Shown here piece after piece: positions 37,438-47,380 of a DNA stretch of 50,672 nucleotides. The DNA is from Vitrella brassicaformis (Eukaryota; Sar; Vitrellaceae): assembly GCA_001179505.1 (NCBI GenBank), contig CDMY01000545.1:1-50672 (forward strand), in the 5' to 3' direction. The position numbers and the translations under genes are program-made. Each line of letters starts with the position of its first letter. Position 1 is the first letter of the stretch. Under the pieces are notes generated by a model. It did no database searches, was not told the DNA's origin, and was given only the letters and a program-made list of their open reading frames with translations.

Positions 37438-40193
37438 TCACCGATTCACGCATCGGTCGAAGCTGACTGTTCGCTCGTGAGCTTGCATCGTGCTCAGGAA
37501 ACGAAAAAGCACATCGAATGGGTCAGTGGGGAAGGGGCACCTCACCACATGTCCTTGGAGTCAAGAGTGTTGCCGCTGTGCCCCTTGACGCGCTCAAACA
37601 CGATCGCGCCGATGCCGTCACACAGCTTGCCGCCAAGCTGTGGGTCAATGGCGGGCTCAAAGTGCACGCCAGTCCACAGGCGGCTCTCGGCGCACACAGT
37701 CGCTATCTCGTCAAACGATTCCCACCTGAAGGAGATGCATCCATCCATCCATCCATTTGATGTGTCATTCAGCTGCATGTGAGTGTGTGTTTGTGGTTAC
37801 TCACTCGACGATAAGGTCTGTCGTTGGCGACATGCCCGTCTCGACGAGGGATGATCCCTTGGGGAAATATGCCTTCAGCTTGCCGCTGATGTCGAAGCCC
37901 TCAAATGCGGTCTTTGCGAACTCCATCGTTGCACGGCACAAGCACGCTGACCCCGACGGATACTCTGATGGAGCGATTGAGTGATGGAGTGCACGGCGAT
38001 CGAGGGAGGCAAAGGACACATAAGGACAAGAGGGTACAGTTGCACGCCTTGCTGCACCGATCGCACCTGTGTGTGGCATAGTTCTAAAGTAGGACTTCCA
38101 GTCCCTCCCCATGATCGGCTTGACGCCCTCCTTTGGCACGTACGCGGAAAATCTGACAACCACAATTGCATCCATCCATGTGTGTCTGTCCATCCATCCA
38201 CGTGGGTACGTTTGTACGTTTCGTTTTGAAGAAAGTGTTGGATGAAGGACTGCGGTCTGACGGCTTCGTGGAAGATCTTCTCCTTCCAGGCCACAATGGT
38301 GGCGTCGTGCAGCAGCCCGACGTAGCCCAAGTCGATAGCCGTGAACTCTTCAAAGGTCATGTCCAACGGCTGACAGACACACAACAGCGGCACGTAGAAT
38401 GGTTTGTATGTGTTTGGCCGGTTCATTTGCTTGTGTGCGGTGCTCACCTTGATGAGCTGGAGGAGTGTCGAGCCGAGGGAATACAGCTGAGCGAGCGAGA
38501 CAGATAGACACAAAGACCATATACGTATACATGTACGCCGATTCAAGCATATTGTACATATTTCGCTCACTCTCACCTTGTTATCAAAATACTCTCCGAT
38601 CGCCTTCTTCTTCTCTGACATACCGCCACACACGCAAGACAAGACACACGCGTCAGTCATGCGTGTCTGGCCCTCCATGAGTCAATCACATCCGCCGCCC
38701 GTTCACCGACCGTCGAGCTCGAGTGATTCTTCGATGACCTTCCAGGCCCTCTCCTTCAGCACATCTACACAGCTCGTGTCGTTACCCTTTGGCGGCTCCC
38801 CCTGGTGGCCCGGGTCCCTCTTGTGTGGCGTGTCCTGGACGCAGTTGAAAATCGGTGGCGACCTCCTGATGTCGACCTGCTGCTGCGTCAGGAAGAAGGG
38901 CCGCACTCTGCCCGCCTGAGGGGTGATGTGTTGCTGTACCACATTGTAGCCATAGCGCGTGCCAGAACCATCGAGCCCCTGTGTTTAGGGAGGGCGGGAG
39001 GCAGGGAGAGACATGCATAGAGACGCATCGATGCGAGCGGTGCCGATGCATCCATCCGATGGGCAAGTCGTGTGTGTTTGTGTACCTCTACCTCAATGAG
39101 TGGCTGCCAGTAGGTGGGATACACGAGCTCGTATGGGTCGTTTACAGGCTTGTAGCCGGTCCAGTCCTCATAAGGCAGGCCATTGTGCTCGTGCAGCATG
39201 GTGCCGTCCCTGTTGTATCCGTCGTCGTTGAACCACTCTACAGTCTCCCTCGCCACCAGGTTACCCAGGCCTGCAGCCGTCTCCTCGTCGGCCTCCGTGT
39301 CCAACGGATTGTAGCCCAGCAGCGGCATCACTTGCTTAAAAGCCTCAGCTGTACATTCGCATGCCATCCGATCAATCCCACGACCGATCAGTGAGGTGCT
39401 CGCTCTTCTGCTGACCTGCTCGAGGTATGAGGATCCTCTGGAATTCGTAACACGCATGGACGCCAGCCTCCTGGCGGTTTCGGTGGGTCCGCATGTGCTT
39501 CGGCGCGCGGCGATCGGGGCCAAAGAAGACGTGCCAATCGTCAGTGAAGGCCGCCACGGCGTGGAAGATGGCCACAGTCAGCATCAGGTTGTGGGCGTTC
39601 TGAACCGGTGGCTCGTATGTGAGAATGTTCGGCGCCCACAGCGCGATGCACATGAGGGTGGGAATTTCCTTGACGTATTGCAAGAGCCCGACATCGAAGG
39701 TATTGGCGAGCACCACACTGGGCATACTGAACACATCCTCCCAGAAGGCACGGGGCAGCCTGTCGGTGAACTCGGCTGAACGACACAACACAACACACAA
39801 ACAAACAAACGATCGACACCCTTTTACCGTTTGTCTGCCCCGTGTCGGTCTGTACGTACCAAGTCCGAGCCTTGTGAGCGCCTGCAGCTTGCCCTGCAGG
39901 CTCTCTGCGGCCTCGAGCGGGCTGAACGGTCCCATGTAGTCGCTCTCCTGCGGCGTAAGGAATCCTCCGCCGAGCAAGTTGCCGGCCGTCAAGTTGCCCC
40001 CCGTTTCCAGCCGCGTTTCCGCCGCCTGTCCAGCGGCATGTAGTGGTGGGAAGAGGAGGTCCACGATCTCACCGAGCGGGCTCTTTGGCCTCGCCTCCCC
40101 CTTCTCATCCGGACCCTCTGCGCCACAGCGAAAAAAAACAGCCGGGACCAGGAGAAGAAAGAACGCCGCGACCGCCGGCCTGAGCACCGCCAT
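37438..40193 (-). CDS. Vanadium haloperoxidase/PAP2-family secreted protein
   Basis: Eleven minus-strand exons: 39860-40193, 39416-39775, 39086-39348, 38711-38978, 38577-38614, 38448-38486, 38218-38369, 38067-38152, 37805-37964, 37546-37725, 37438-37492; about 644 residues. The last 55-nt exon is the least certain (53-nt intron). It starts with a signal peptide (VAAFFLLLVPAVFF). The N-terminal half is helical and includes VARETVEWFNDDGYNRDGT, typical of the DUF6851/haloperoxidase-like group. The phosphate/vanadate-binding signature is spread over three exons: KIFHEAVRP (K-x6-RP), YPSGSACLC (family PSGH) and SRLWTGVHFEPAID (SR-x5-H). The PSGH histidine is Ser here, so the general acid-base residue of this site is missing. 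Family: vanadate-dependent haloperoxidases and PAP2 phosphatases. With this substitution, activity on halides or phosphate esters is doubtful. Confidence 0.82.
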
Positions 40194-41520
40194 ATTCGTT
40201 CACCAGCACTCGATTCGCTCAAGCGCTTCACGTCAAGCGGGCTGCGGTTTGCTGCATGACGATCCACTCTACAGTGCCTTGTACGCAAGGGGACTGTTAA
40301 CCTAGCCGTTGAGTCTTCGTGCAGTGACTTAATCGACGTGTGAGCGGCTGTGAAGCACGTCAACCAGATAGATACACACGATACACACGGGCTCTGAAAC
40401 TGTGCAGATCTGTGACGAGGCGGACGAGCGGAGCGCAGAGAGTGAGTCGTCGTAGGATTGCCTCGCCGGTCGTAGTTGAGCCGGACGCAGCTGACGTTTC
40501 AGCCTGCCAGTGGTGGGGGGTGGGTTTGTCCGACGCCATTCTTCTCGTGCCTGCAGGTTCCACCCACACACACACACAGGGAGAGGAGAGAGAGATACCC
40601 GCATCCATCCATCCATCCGTCGATCCATCCGTCCGTCCGTCCGTCCGTCCGTGTGTCTGTCCGTCTGATTTCAAGGCCGGGCCGTCCTCCAGGCCAGTGC
40701 CTCGTCCACCTACCATCCCCTCCCGCCCGGCCCACTGCCTGCAACCGTCCAGCCTCGCCCCCCCATCATGCCAACTCTGGAGGCGACGGCAGCCCGAGAC
40801 CCCTGGACGGGAGCGCTGCCGGACGGTTTGGTGATTGACACAGATGAGGCGGCCAGGGACGGGAAGTGGAGCATCGACCATGTCAGGGCCTTCTGTGTCC
40901 TTCGTGCGGGGGAAGCCGTATGGCCCCTCGACTGACAGACAGGGGGGAGGGAGGGAGGGAGGGAGGGAGGGAGGGGGGCAGGGGCAGGGGAGCTATATAT
41001 ATGGCTATCTGGCGCTGTGTAGCGGCAGTTGTGTAGCGGACAGACGGGTCGAGGATACAGCTCATGAGGGGCACACTGATGCTGTATCGCCGTCTGCATG
41101 AGGGGCACACTGATGCTGGTTGGTTGCTTGATTGGTTGGTTGGTTGCTTTGGTCTGGGTGGCGGGCGGACACTGTGAATAGTTGACAAAGAACATCACAA
41201 TGGCCAGTTAGATGAATAATGACTTTGACCATTCGACAGAGCATTCACACATCCAGCGGCTCATCAATCCTTGGTATGTATCGAGCTACACGGGCCTGTG
41301 TGGTTCGGTCGGCTATGTAATTAGTTGGCGCAAATACGATGCCCACCACCGGTATTTGGCTTCTCGCTTGTCTTCTATACAATCACGGTATACACGAAAA
41401 GTTTTCGTCTGTTTGTTTGTCGCACATGATGACACATATCTGTCTCTCTATCTGTCTGTCTGTCTATGTACAGCGCACGCGTCCATCCACACGGCCAGTA
41501 AAGGCAGGCCCGCTGGCCAG
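40194..41520. other. Intergenic with one small open frame
   Basis: Besides the small frame at 40768, no gene is supported. The region has ATCC/GTCC repeats at about 40603-40653, a GGGA run at about 40945-40975 that could form a G-quadruplex, and a TTGGTTGGTTGG stretch near 41130. Confidence 0.5.
40768..40935 (+). CDS. Possible 55-residue small protein
   Basis: An ATG at 40768 opens a frame to TGA at 40933-40935 with protein-like composition: MPTLEATAARDPWTGALPDG, then a middle part with IDTDEAARDGKW, ending AGEAVWPLD. No similarity is recognised. It could be a real small protein, a last exon of an unseen gene, or chance. Confidence 0.25.
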   Translation: MPTLEATAARDPWTGALPDGLVIDTDEAARDGKWSIDHVRAFCVLRAGEAVWPLD

Positions 41521-42836
41521 CTACTCGAACAGTCTGCGCATCTCCTGCTCGCTCATCTTGATGCCGGTCAACGGGCAACTGCACAACAAACACACACACC
41601 CGTATATGCATTATGCCCATCTGGTCCGTCCGTTGCCTTTTCCCCACTCACTGACCATCCGTGTTGCCTGAGGAAGCTGCTCAGGCACCGATAACAATAC
41701 ACGTAACCACTCGACGCACACGCCTGCATCGGCACACAAGAACACCCAAATACCCACACGACCAAAGGCCCGTCTTCTCCCTCCCACTCTCACTCCCCGG
41801 GTTTTGCCTTGGCTGGTGGCACAGCGGACACAATCGGGGGTCCTGCGGCAGGGGAGGGGGTGGGGGAGGGGGGGCGCCGGACGATAGACTGTCGGATTGC
41901 CCAGACCCTTTGTGCTGCCTGGTGGCGATGAGCAGGGGTGCTGACGGGGGTGGTGGGGGAGGGTCTGCGGCGTCGTGCGGCTGCAGCTGCGCCTCAGTCT
42001 CATACCACCACTCAAGCAGACGCAACGCAGATATACCTGGGAAACATACACGCACATGTGTGTCTATGTGAGCTGGCACTGTTGATTGGCTGAAGCACAC
42101 GCACCAGCGAAGAGGCTCCATGAGATGGCCTCTTGCACGAGAGCTGCCCGCGACCTGCAGACACACACGAGATGGTTGACGGACCGCTCATGTATGTTAC
42201 GATCTCGTCAGCGTACATGGGCTCCTTCGACTCAGATGGTGGGGGGTCGGGGTGAGACCTGCAGGCAGCACGGCACACGTTGGGCTGTCTGTCTGTCTGT
42301 CTGTCTCTCTGTCTCTCTGTCCGCAGTCATTCACCTGAGCACCAGTCCCATGGCCTGCAGGTAGGGCGACCAGAAGGGCCACCGATGCGGGTCCAGCAGA
42401 TACAGCAACGCATAACCAGCTAGCACGCCCTCGTGGAAGCCGTACACATACGGCAGCGCCGCATCCACTGAGGGACGAAGCTTGGCGATCCGCTCGGATG
42501 CGATCCGGTGTATGGTGGCCACATGGCTGCGAATAGAGGCGACGAGGGGATCGGAGGATGCGTGTGGGCGGCTTCGTGGTGGCTGGGGAGGGGAAGGGGC
42601 CGATGGCTCGGGTGGCGGGCGGACGACAAAGCGCCATTGAAGAACATACTGAAGCAGACAAGCCGACAGGGGAGTGGGTGTTGCCTCATCGTCAGTTGAT
42701 GTGCGTACGTACGTCCATCACTCACCTCTTCCATTGCGCTGCGGATAAGAGGGACGAGAATGAGCACAGCAAGCGACGCCAGCCGATGCCGTAAAGGCAG
42801 CCGATCGCCGTACTGCAGCTGGTGGGCCTACCACAG

Positions 42837-42873
<37 letters not shown>

Positions 42874-43451
42874 GACCATCCATATGCGTCCAATCCGTCG
42901 CTGCAGTTCTCTTCGCTCGGCATACTTTGAGCTTGCGTTGGTTGTCCACATATCGCAGCGGTGCGTCCCGCCCCCCTTTGTTGGATGTGGTGCCCTTGCC
43001 AGGCCACCGCAGCAATGGGGGCGGGTCGATGACCACCTCACGCCGCAACTGGTAGAACCGCTCAGAGAACGAACTCTGTGCACACACGGCCAGACAGAGA
43101 GCGCATGACCTGGTGTCATCGACAGAGTGTCATTGTTTGCAGGTTAGTTGATTAGCTTGCCTGGTAGTGTGTGAGGTAATGCCACTCGAGCGCTGCCAGC
43201 GCCAGCCAGTACACCACCTCCCAGCGGGTCAGGTAAGGCGACCACAAGGGATACCTGAACACACAAAAGCAACACAGAGATGCATCCGTCTGCTAGATGG
43301 GTGGCTGCTGAGAGTACCTGTTGGAGATGACTTGTATGACGAACTTGACGGCAGGCCTGAGGCCCAGCAGCAGCTTGTCCTGTGCCAGCAGCTCAAAGAA
43401 GGAGGGAGTGAGGCCACGCACTCCATACAGCGAAGTGATGAATGGATCCAT
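41521..43451 (-). CDS. Peroxisomal RING E3 ligase subunit PEX12
   Basis: Peroxisome membrane RING protein that with PEX2 and PEX10 ubiquitinates the import receptor PEX5. Minus-strand exons: 43318-43451, 43161-43254, 42926-43075, 42726-42827, 42335-42648, 42217-42258, 42105-42154, about 41794-42036, 41656-41723 and 41521-41578; about 418 residues. Family landmarks: MDPFITSLYGVRGLTPSFFELL, LGLRPAVKFVIQVIS, RYPLWSPYLTRWEVVYWLAL, PYVYGFHEGVLAGYALLYLL, ISALRLLEWWYE, and the degenerate RING: LCPLCHQPRQNP then SSGYVYCYRCLSSFLRQHG, CCPLTGIKMSEQEMRRLFE. Intron 2 uses a GC donor (CAG|gcaagc). The junction between the two halves of the RING does not close with a GT donor: the phase is off by one base near 41794. 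A Pro-rich insert precedes the RING. It is head to head with the DDX21-like gene. Confidence 0.9.
42841..42870 (+). repeat. CA dinucleotide run in PEX12 intron
   Basis: Fifteen or so CA units lie in the intron between PEX12 exons 3 and 4; on the transcribed (minus) strand this is a TG run close to the 3' splice site. Confidence 0.85.
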
Positions 43452-43557
43452 CTCACAGAAGAACTGGGAACGAGTACCACCTACGCCTGAATCGGCGATC
43501 TACCCCCATCTGCGAGCTTAGCTGCAAGGAGGGGGAAAGGCTTCTTCCGATGAACGA
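43452..43557. promoter_or_regulatory. 106-bp bidirectional promoter region
   Basis: PEX12 (minus) and the DDX21-like helicase (plus) start 106 bp apart. GCGAGCT at 43512-43518 continues as GAGCTTAGCTGCA, close to the 14-base word GAGCTAAGCTTGCA found at 17979 and 34612. Confidence 0.5.
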
Positions 43558-46453
43558 ATGGCAAGGCGTGGAAGAACGGGGAGTGCCGCTGCGTCGCCGG
43601 AGAGCAGCCGCGTGTCCAAGATCTCCGACATCAGCGATGGCCTCACCCGAAGGCTCAAGGCACTGGGCATCTTCAAGCTGTTCGACATACAGAGGGCCTG
43701 CCTGCAGCCCATACTCGAGGGTACGAGCAAGAAAGACCGATGCCCGATGAATGCAAGATGCCCTGTGCCGTCATCAGGCCACGATGTGATTGGGTACAGC
43801 CGCACGGGCACCGGGAAGACGCTGGCATACCTGCTGCCGATATTCCAGCGGCTGGATGCACACAAATGGGCGGCGGAGGAGCCCGTGCTGATACTGACAC
43901 CCACTCGTGAGCTGGCCGAACAAGTCGCCCTCTCTGCATTCCAGTAAGGGAGAGAGCACACACAGGAGGAAAGGGCACTGCAGAGGAAGAGCTGCATGTG
44001 TCCTTGTGTCAGGTTGTGTTCGTCATCCAGCAGTGTGCACGTGTCGCTGCTGACTGGCGGTGAGTCTCTGAAGGTGCAGGAGGCCTCGATGCGGGGAGGC
44101 GCACACGTCATCATCGGCACACCCGGTACAAGTCGCATGTGTCAAGCGGCATTCGTTTTCGTGTGTTCCCACTCACTGGCAGGGCGGGTGTGTGAGGCGT
44201 GTCGACAGGATGTGCTGAGCCTCAAGGGCCTCAGAGTGGTGGTCAGCAGGTTCATTCAGTGAGTGCAGGTGCGCATGTGACCATCGTAGTGCGTATGTGC
44301 AGGTGTTGGATGAGTTTGACGAGCTCATCTCTCGCGGCTTCAGCGAAGGGCTAGACGAAATCCTCAAGCACGGTGGGCGGGCCGTAAGACCGCACGTACC
44401 CACCCCCCACCCATCCATGTCTCTCGTTCTTCGCAGCGTCGAACTCGTCCTCGCCGCACCGTCACCAGACGTTGGCCTTCTCAGCGACCGTCTCGCCCTG
44501 GCTGCGCGACGCACTCAAGACATACCTCACAAAGCCTATAATCATCGACCAGATTGGCAAAGGTACGCCTGGTGGGTGAGTGGATGGCCTGATTGCCGAA
44601 TACATGTGTGTGTGCCTTGCTTGTACGCAGGCGAGTCGCCTGTCAGCGATCGGGTGCAGCATCTCAAAATGAAGGTGTGTGAGTGGACAGGGAAGGCGAC
44701 AACATGGGGATTTGTCATTTGTGTTCGTTGTTCGCTCAACTTACCCACTCAGGTGGCCTCTTCCTCTGACGTCAAGCGTGTGCGTGCTCTGACTTACCTC
44801 CTCTCGTCAGCCGGGGAAGACGCCAACAGGTCAGCTAGACGAAGGAGAGAACGGCAGATATGTCTTCACCAGCTGTGTGTCTGCGTGCTTCACCAGGGTG
44901 ATAATCTTCACGCAGACACGTCACGAGGCCATCATGCTGTCGCAGCACCGTTGGCTGCAGCCCATGTAAGGACACGCGCTGCATGCTCACTCACAGACTC
45001 ACTCTGTTCCTTCCCGTTTCTTTTCCTCTTACAGAAGCCGTGTATTGCACTCAGAGATGGTCCAGACCGAAAGACAGGACACCCTCACCGACTTCAGGTG
45101 ACCACCACCCCACACAAGAACAGCTCCCCCACACACGGATGTCACGTGCTTGCATTGGTGCGGCAGGCGTGAGTCCTTCCCCATATTGATCACCACAAAC
45201 CTGGCGTCGAGGGGGCTGGACTTCCCGGTCAGAAGAGCTACCAGCCAACACACTCGGAGATACATGGCATCGGACACTGTGTGTGGCTGGCTGGTTGTGC
45301 AGGGTGTGTCGACAGTGGTGCACTACACGCCGCCCAAGACAGTTGAAGAGTATGTCCACAGGGCCGGCAGGACAGGTACGCCAAAGTGCGCACACACAGA
45401 CAAACACTAATGGATTGTATCGATTGGTAACGCTGTTGGTGTGCCAGGTCGCGGGATGGAGGGAGGCAAATCTATCGTACTCTACGACGCATCACAGGCA
45501 TGCCGTATTCTCTTTTGCCCGTTTCTCAGCAAATGATCCATGAATGGACGTCTCGTGTGTGCAGGAGCGGACAGTGGAGCTCATCCAGCGGGGAATCAGG
45601 AAGGTCCGTGCACGGAACCAACAACGAAGAGCACACCAGACGCATGACTTTCCCGCGTCTGTGTGGGTAGGTGTTTGGAGAAATGGACGCGCCTGACGAG
45701 AGCATCGTGCGTGAAGGGCTCATCAAACGCATGGGTGAACAACAGAACAGAACACGGCTCAGAAAGAGATGCATGAGATGTCATGCATGGTTGCATCAGA
45801 GGCTGACCTCGCCCCGTCTGATCGGGTTGACGGCCGGGCGTACATGGAAGAGGCCGACAAACAAATGGACCTGCACGGACCAAAGTAACAGACACAGATA
45901 GACAGCTGAGGTGCCCTTCCTGCCCCCATGCACCATATATGTGTGCTGTATGTGTTGCTGCTCATCCATTTATTCATATTCATGTAGGCTGTTGGCGGCC
46001 TCCATGGCTCTCCTGGATCAGCGTAACAGGACAGCCTCGTGGGCGTCCCAGCTGTCTGGTCGATTCGGCTACACGCCCATCGTGCTGCATGACCCCCTCA
46101 TGCAGCACCTACGCTCACGAGCACATGTCATGAGGTACACCTTTGGACACACGCATGGACGCCCGCCATGAGTGTGCACCCGTGGGCGTACGTAGGTTCT
46201 TGACCAAGCTGCTCCCCCGCAGTGTGTCGAAGGTCGGGCGGATAGCCATGGTGGCCAAAGTGGGATACCTAGTGGTGAGTGAGCTGGACTACAACAGTCT
46301 CAGACATCCCACAAAGGTGGCTCTGTTCGCTGCTGTTTTCGTCAGGACATCCCGGTACAGCACGTGTCTCACGTATTCCGTGCTGTCAAGGCCAGGACGG
46401 CCCCAGCTGCCGTGCACGTGTCCATGCTGGCCAGGAACTGCAGATGGCAGTGA
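43558..46453 (+). CDS. DEAD-box helicase, DDX21/DDX50-like
   Basis: Nineteen exons: 43558-43720, 43778-43943, 44013-44125, 44183-44241, 44303-44372, 44437-44562, 44631-44674, 44753-44829, 44897-44965, 45035-45097, 45167-45227, 45303-45375, 45448-45497, 45565-45603, 45671-45734, 45767-45884, 45988-46134, 46196-46274, 46346-46453; about 562 residues. Motifs: LFDIQRACLQPILEG (Q motif region), SRTGTGKT (I), PTRELAEQV (Ia), TPG (Ib), DEFD (II, where DDX21 has DEVD), SAT (III), VIIFTQT (IV), NLASRGLDFP (V), YVHRAGRTGRG (VI). After the core, IRKVFGEMDAPDESIV and a C-terminal part ending VGYLVDIPVQHVSHVF and RNCRWQ match the GUCT-type tail of DDX21/DDX50, a nucleolar helicase of rRNA maturation. One intron uses a GC donor (45498) and one would be only 32 nt (45735-45766). 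The protein lacks the FRGQR repeats of animal DDX21. Confidence 0.85.
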
Positions 46454-47380
46454 TCGGTGAATTGATGCAGCCGGGCAGGGGGGTTGGCGACAGGAGTGCT
46501 GCGTGTGGGCAATCAGCAGCTGGTTGTCTGTCCCTCAGGTGAGCACTCTAGTATGTCTGGCTTCTTGGTGCAGCCTACACGTGCAGATGAGTTTGCCCGC
46601 TGGCAGCCCCCCACGTGGATGTGTTCATCGGGGTGCATGTCTGCGTATGTCCATATATTTGTCGATGAGTGCCGAGAGGAAAATGAGAGGGACATGCGGG
46701 TATAGCATGCATTCCTTTTTGAACCACTCGGCCAGGGAGTCGGCCATATGCCGCGTCATTCCGCAGCTGTTGGGCAAAGATCGGACGGCTGTGGGCAGCT
46801 GTGGGTCATCTGTTTTTGTTTTTCGCACGCCTCTCTTTTACTTCACTCTCACACAACCTTTTCCCGCTTGCGGCGAGAACTCTTGACGATTCTCGACAGA
46901 CGGGAGACAAAACCGTTTCACTTGCAGATTATCTATTTCCTCAGCCCTGACCTTCCATCTCCCCCGCTTCTGCGTCTTTTCGGCCGGCTGTCGTCTCATG
47001 TGGCCCGCCGCAACCTCTTCCAAGCCTCTCTCACCATCGACGGCTCACCATGCGCCAGTCTTCTCAGTCTCTTCAGCCTGTATCTTCTCTGGCCGCATTG
47101 CCACGGTGAGGTGCGGGCTGGAGGACTGCTGCACAAGCAAGAGCGGACGCACTCTTCGGTTGAAGAAACGCGGGGTCACTTTGTCCGTTGCAAAGGGACA
47201 ACGAGTTGGAGCCTGGTGGTGGTGCGTCCGGGCTGGACAACCCGCCATCTGTCTGTTTGTGGAAGAATGAAGCGTCTCAAACATCAAGGTAGAGAGGGAA
47301 GGAAGAGGCAACAGCATCAGCGCAAAAGGCTGTGGAGCAGCAGCAGCAACAAGCAAGTGACGGCAGCAGCAGACACCGCG
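46454..47380. other. Intergenic or 5' leader
   Basis: The frame used by the pseudokinase gene stays open upstream from 46748, but the encoded sequence is not protein-like until about 47267, where an alternative ATG (MKRLKHQGREGRKRQQ) lies. I treat most of this as promoter and 5' UTR. The GCGAGCT word is not present. Confidence 0.4.

Noticed and set aside
40340-40834. 164-codon plus-strand frame
   Set aside because: Composed largely of ATCC/GTCC repeat translation and overlaps the better small frame at 40768 in another frame.
46748-47266. Upstream extension of the pseudokinase frame
   Set aside because: Open but not protein-like; more likely untranslated leader.
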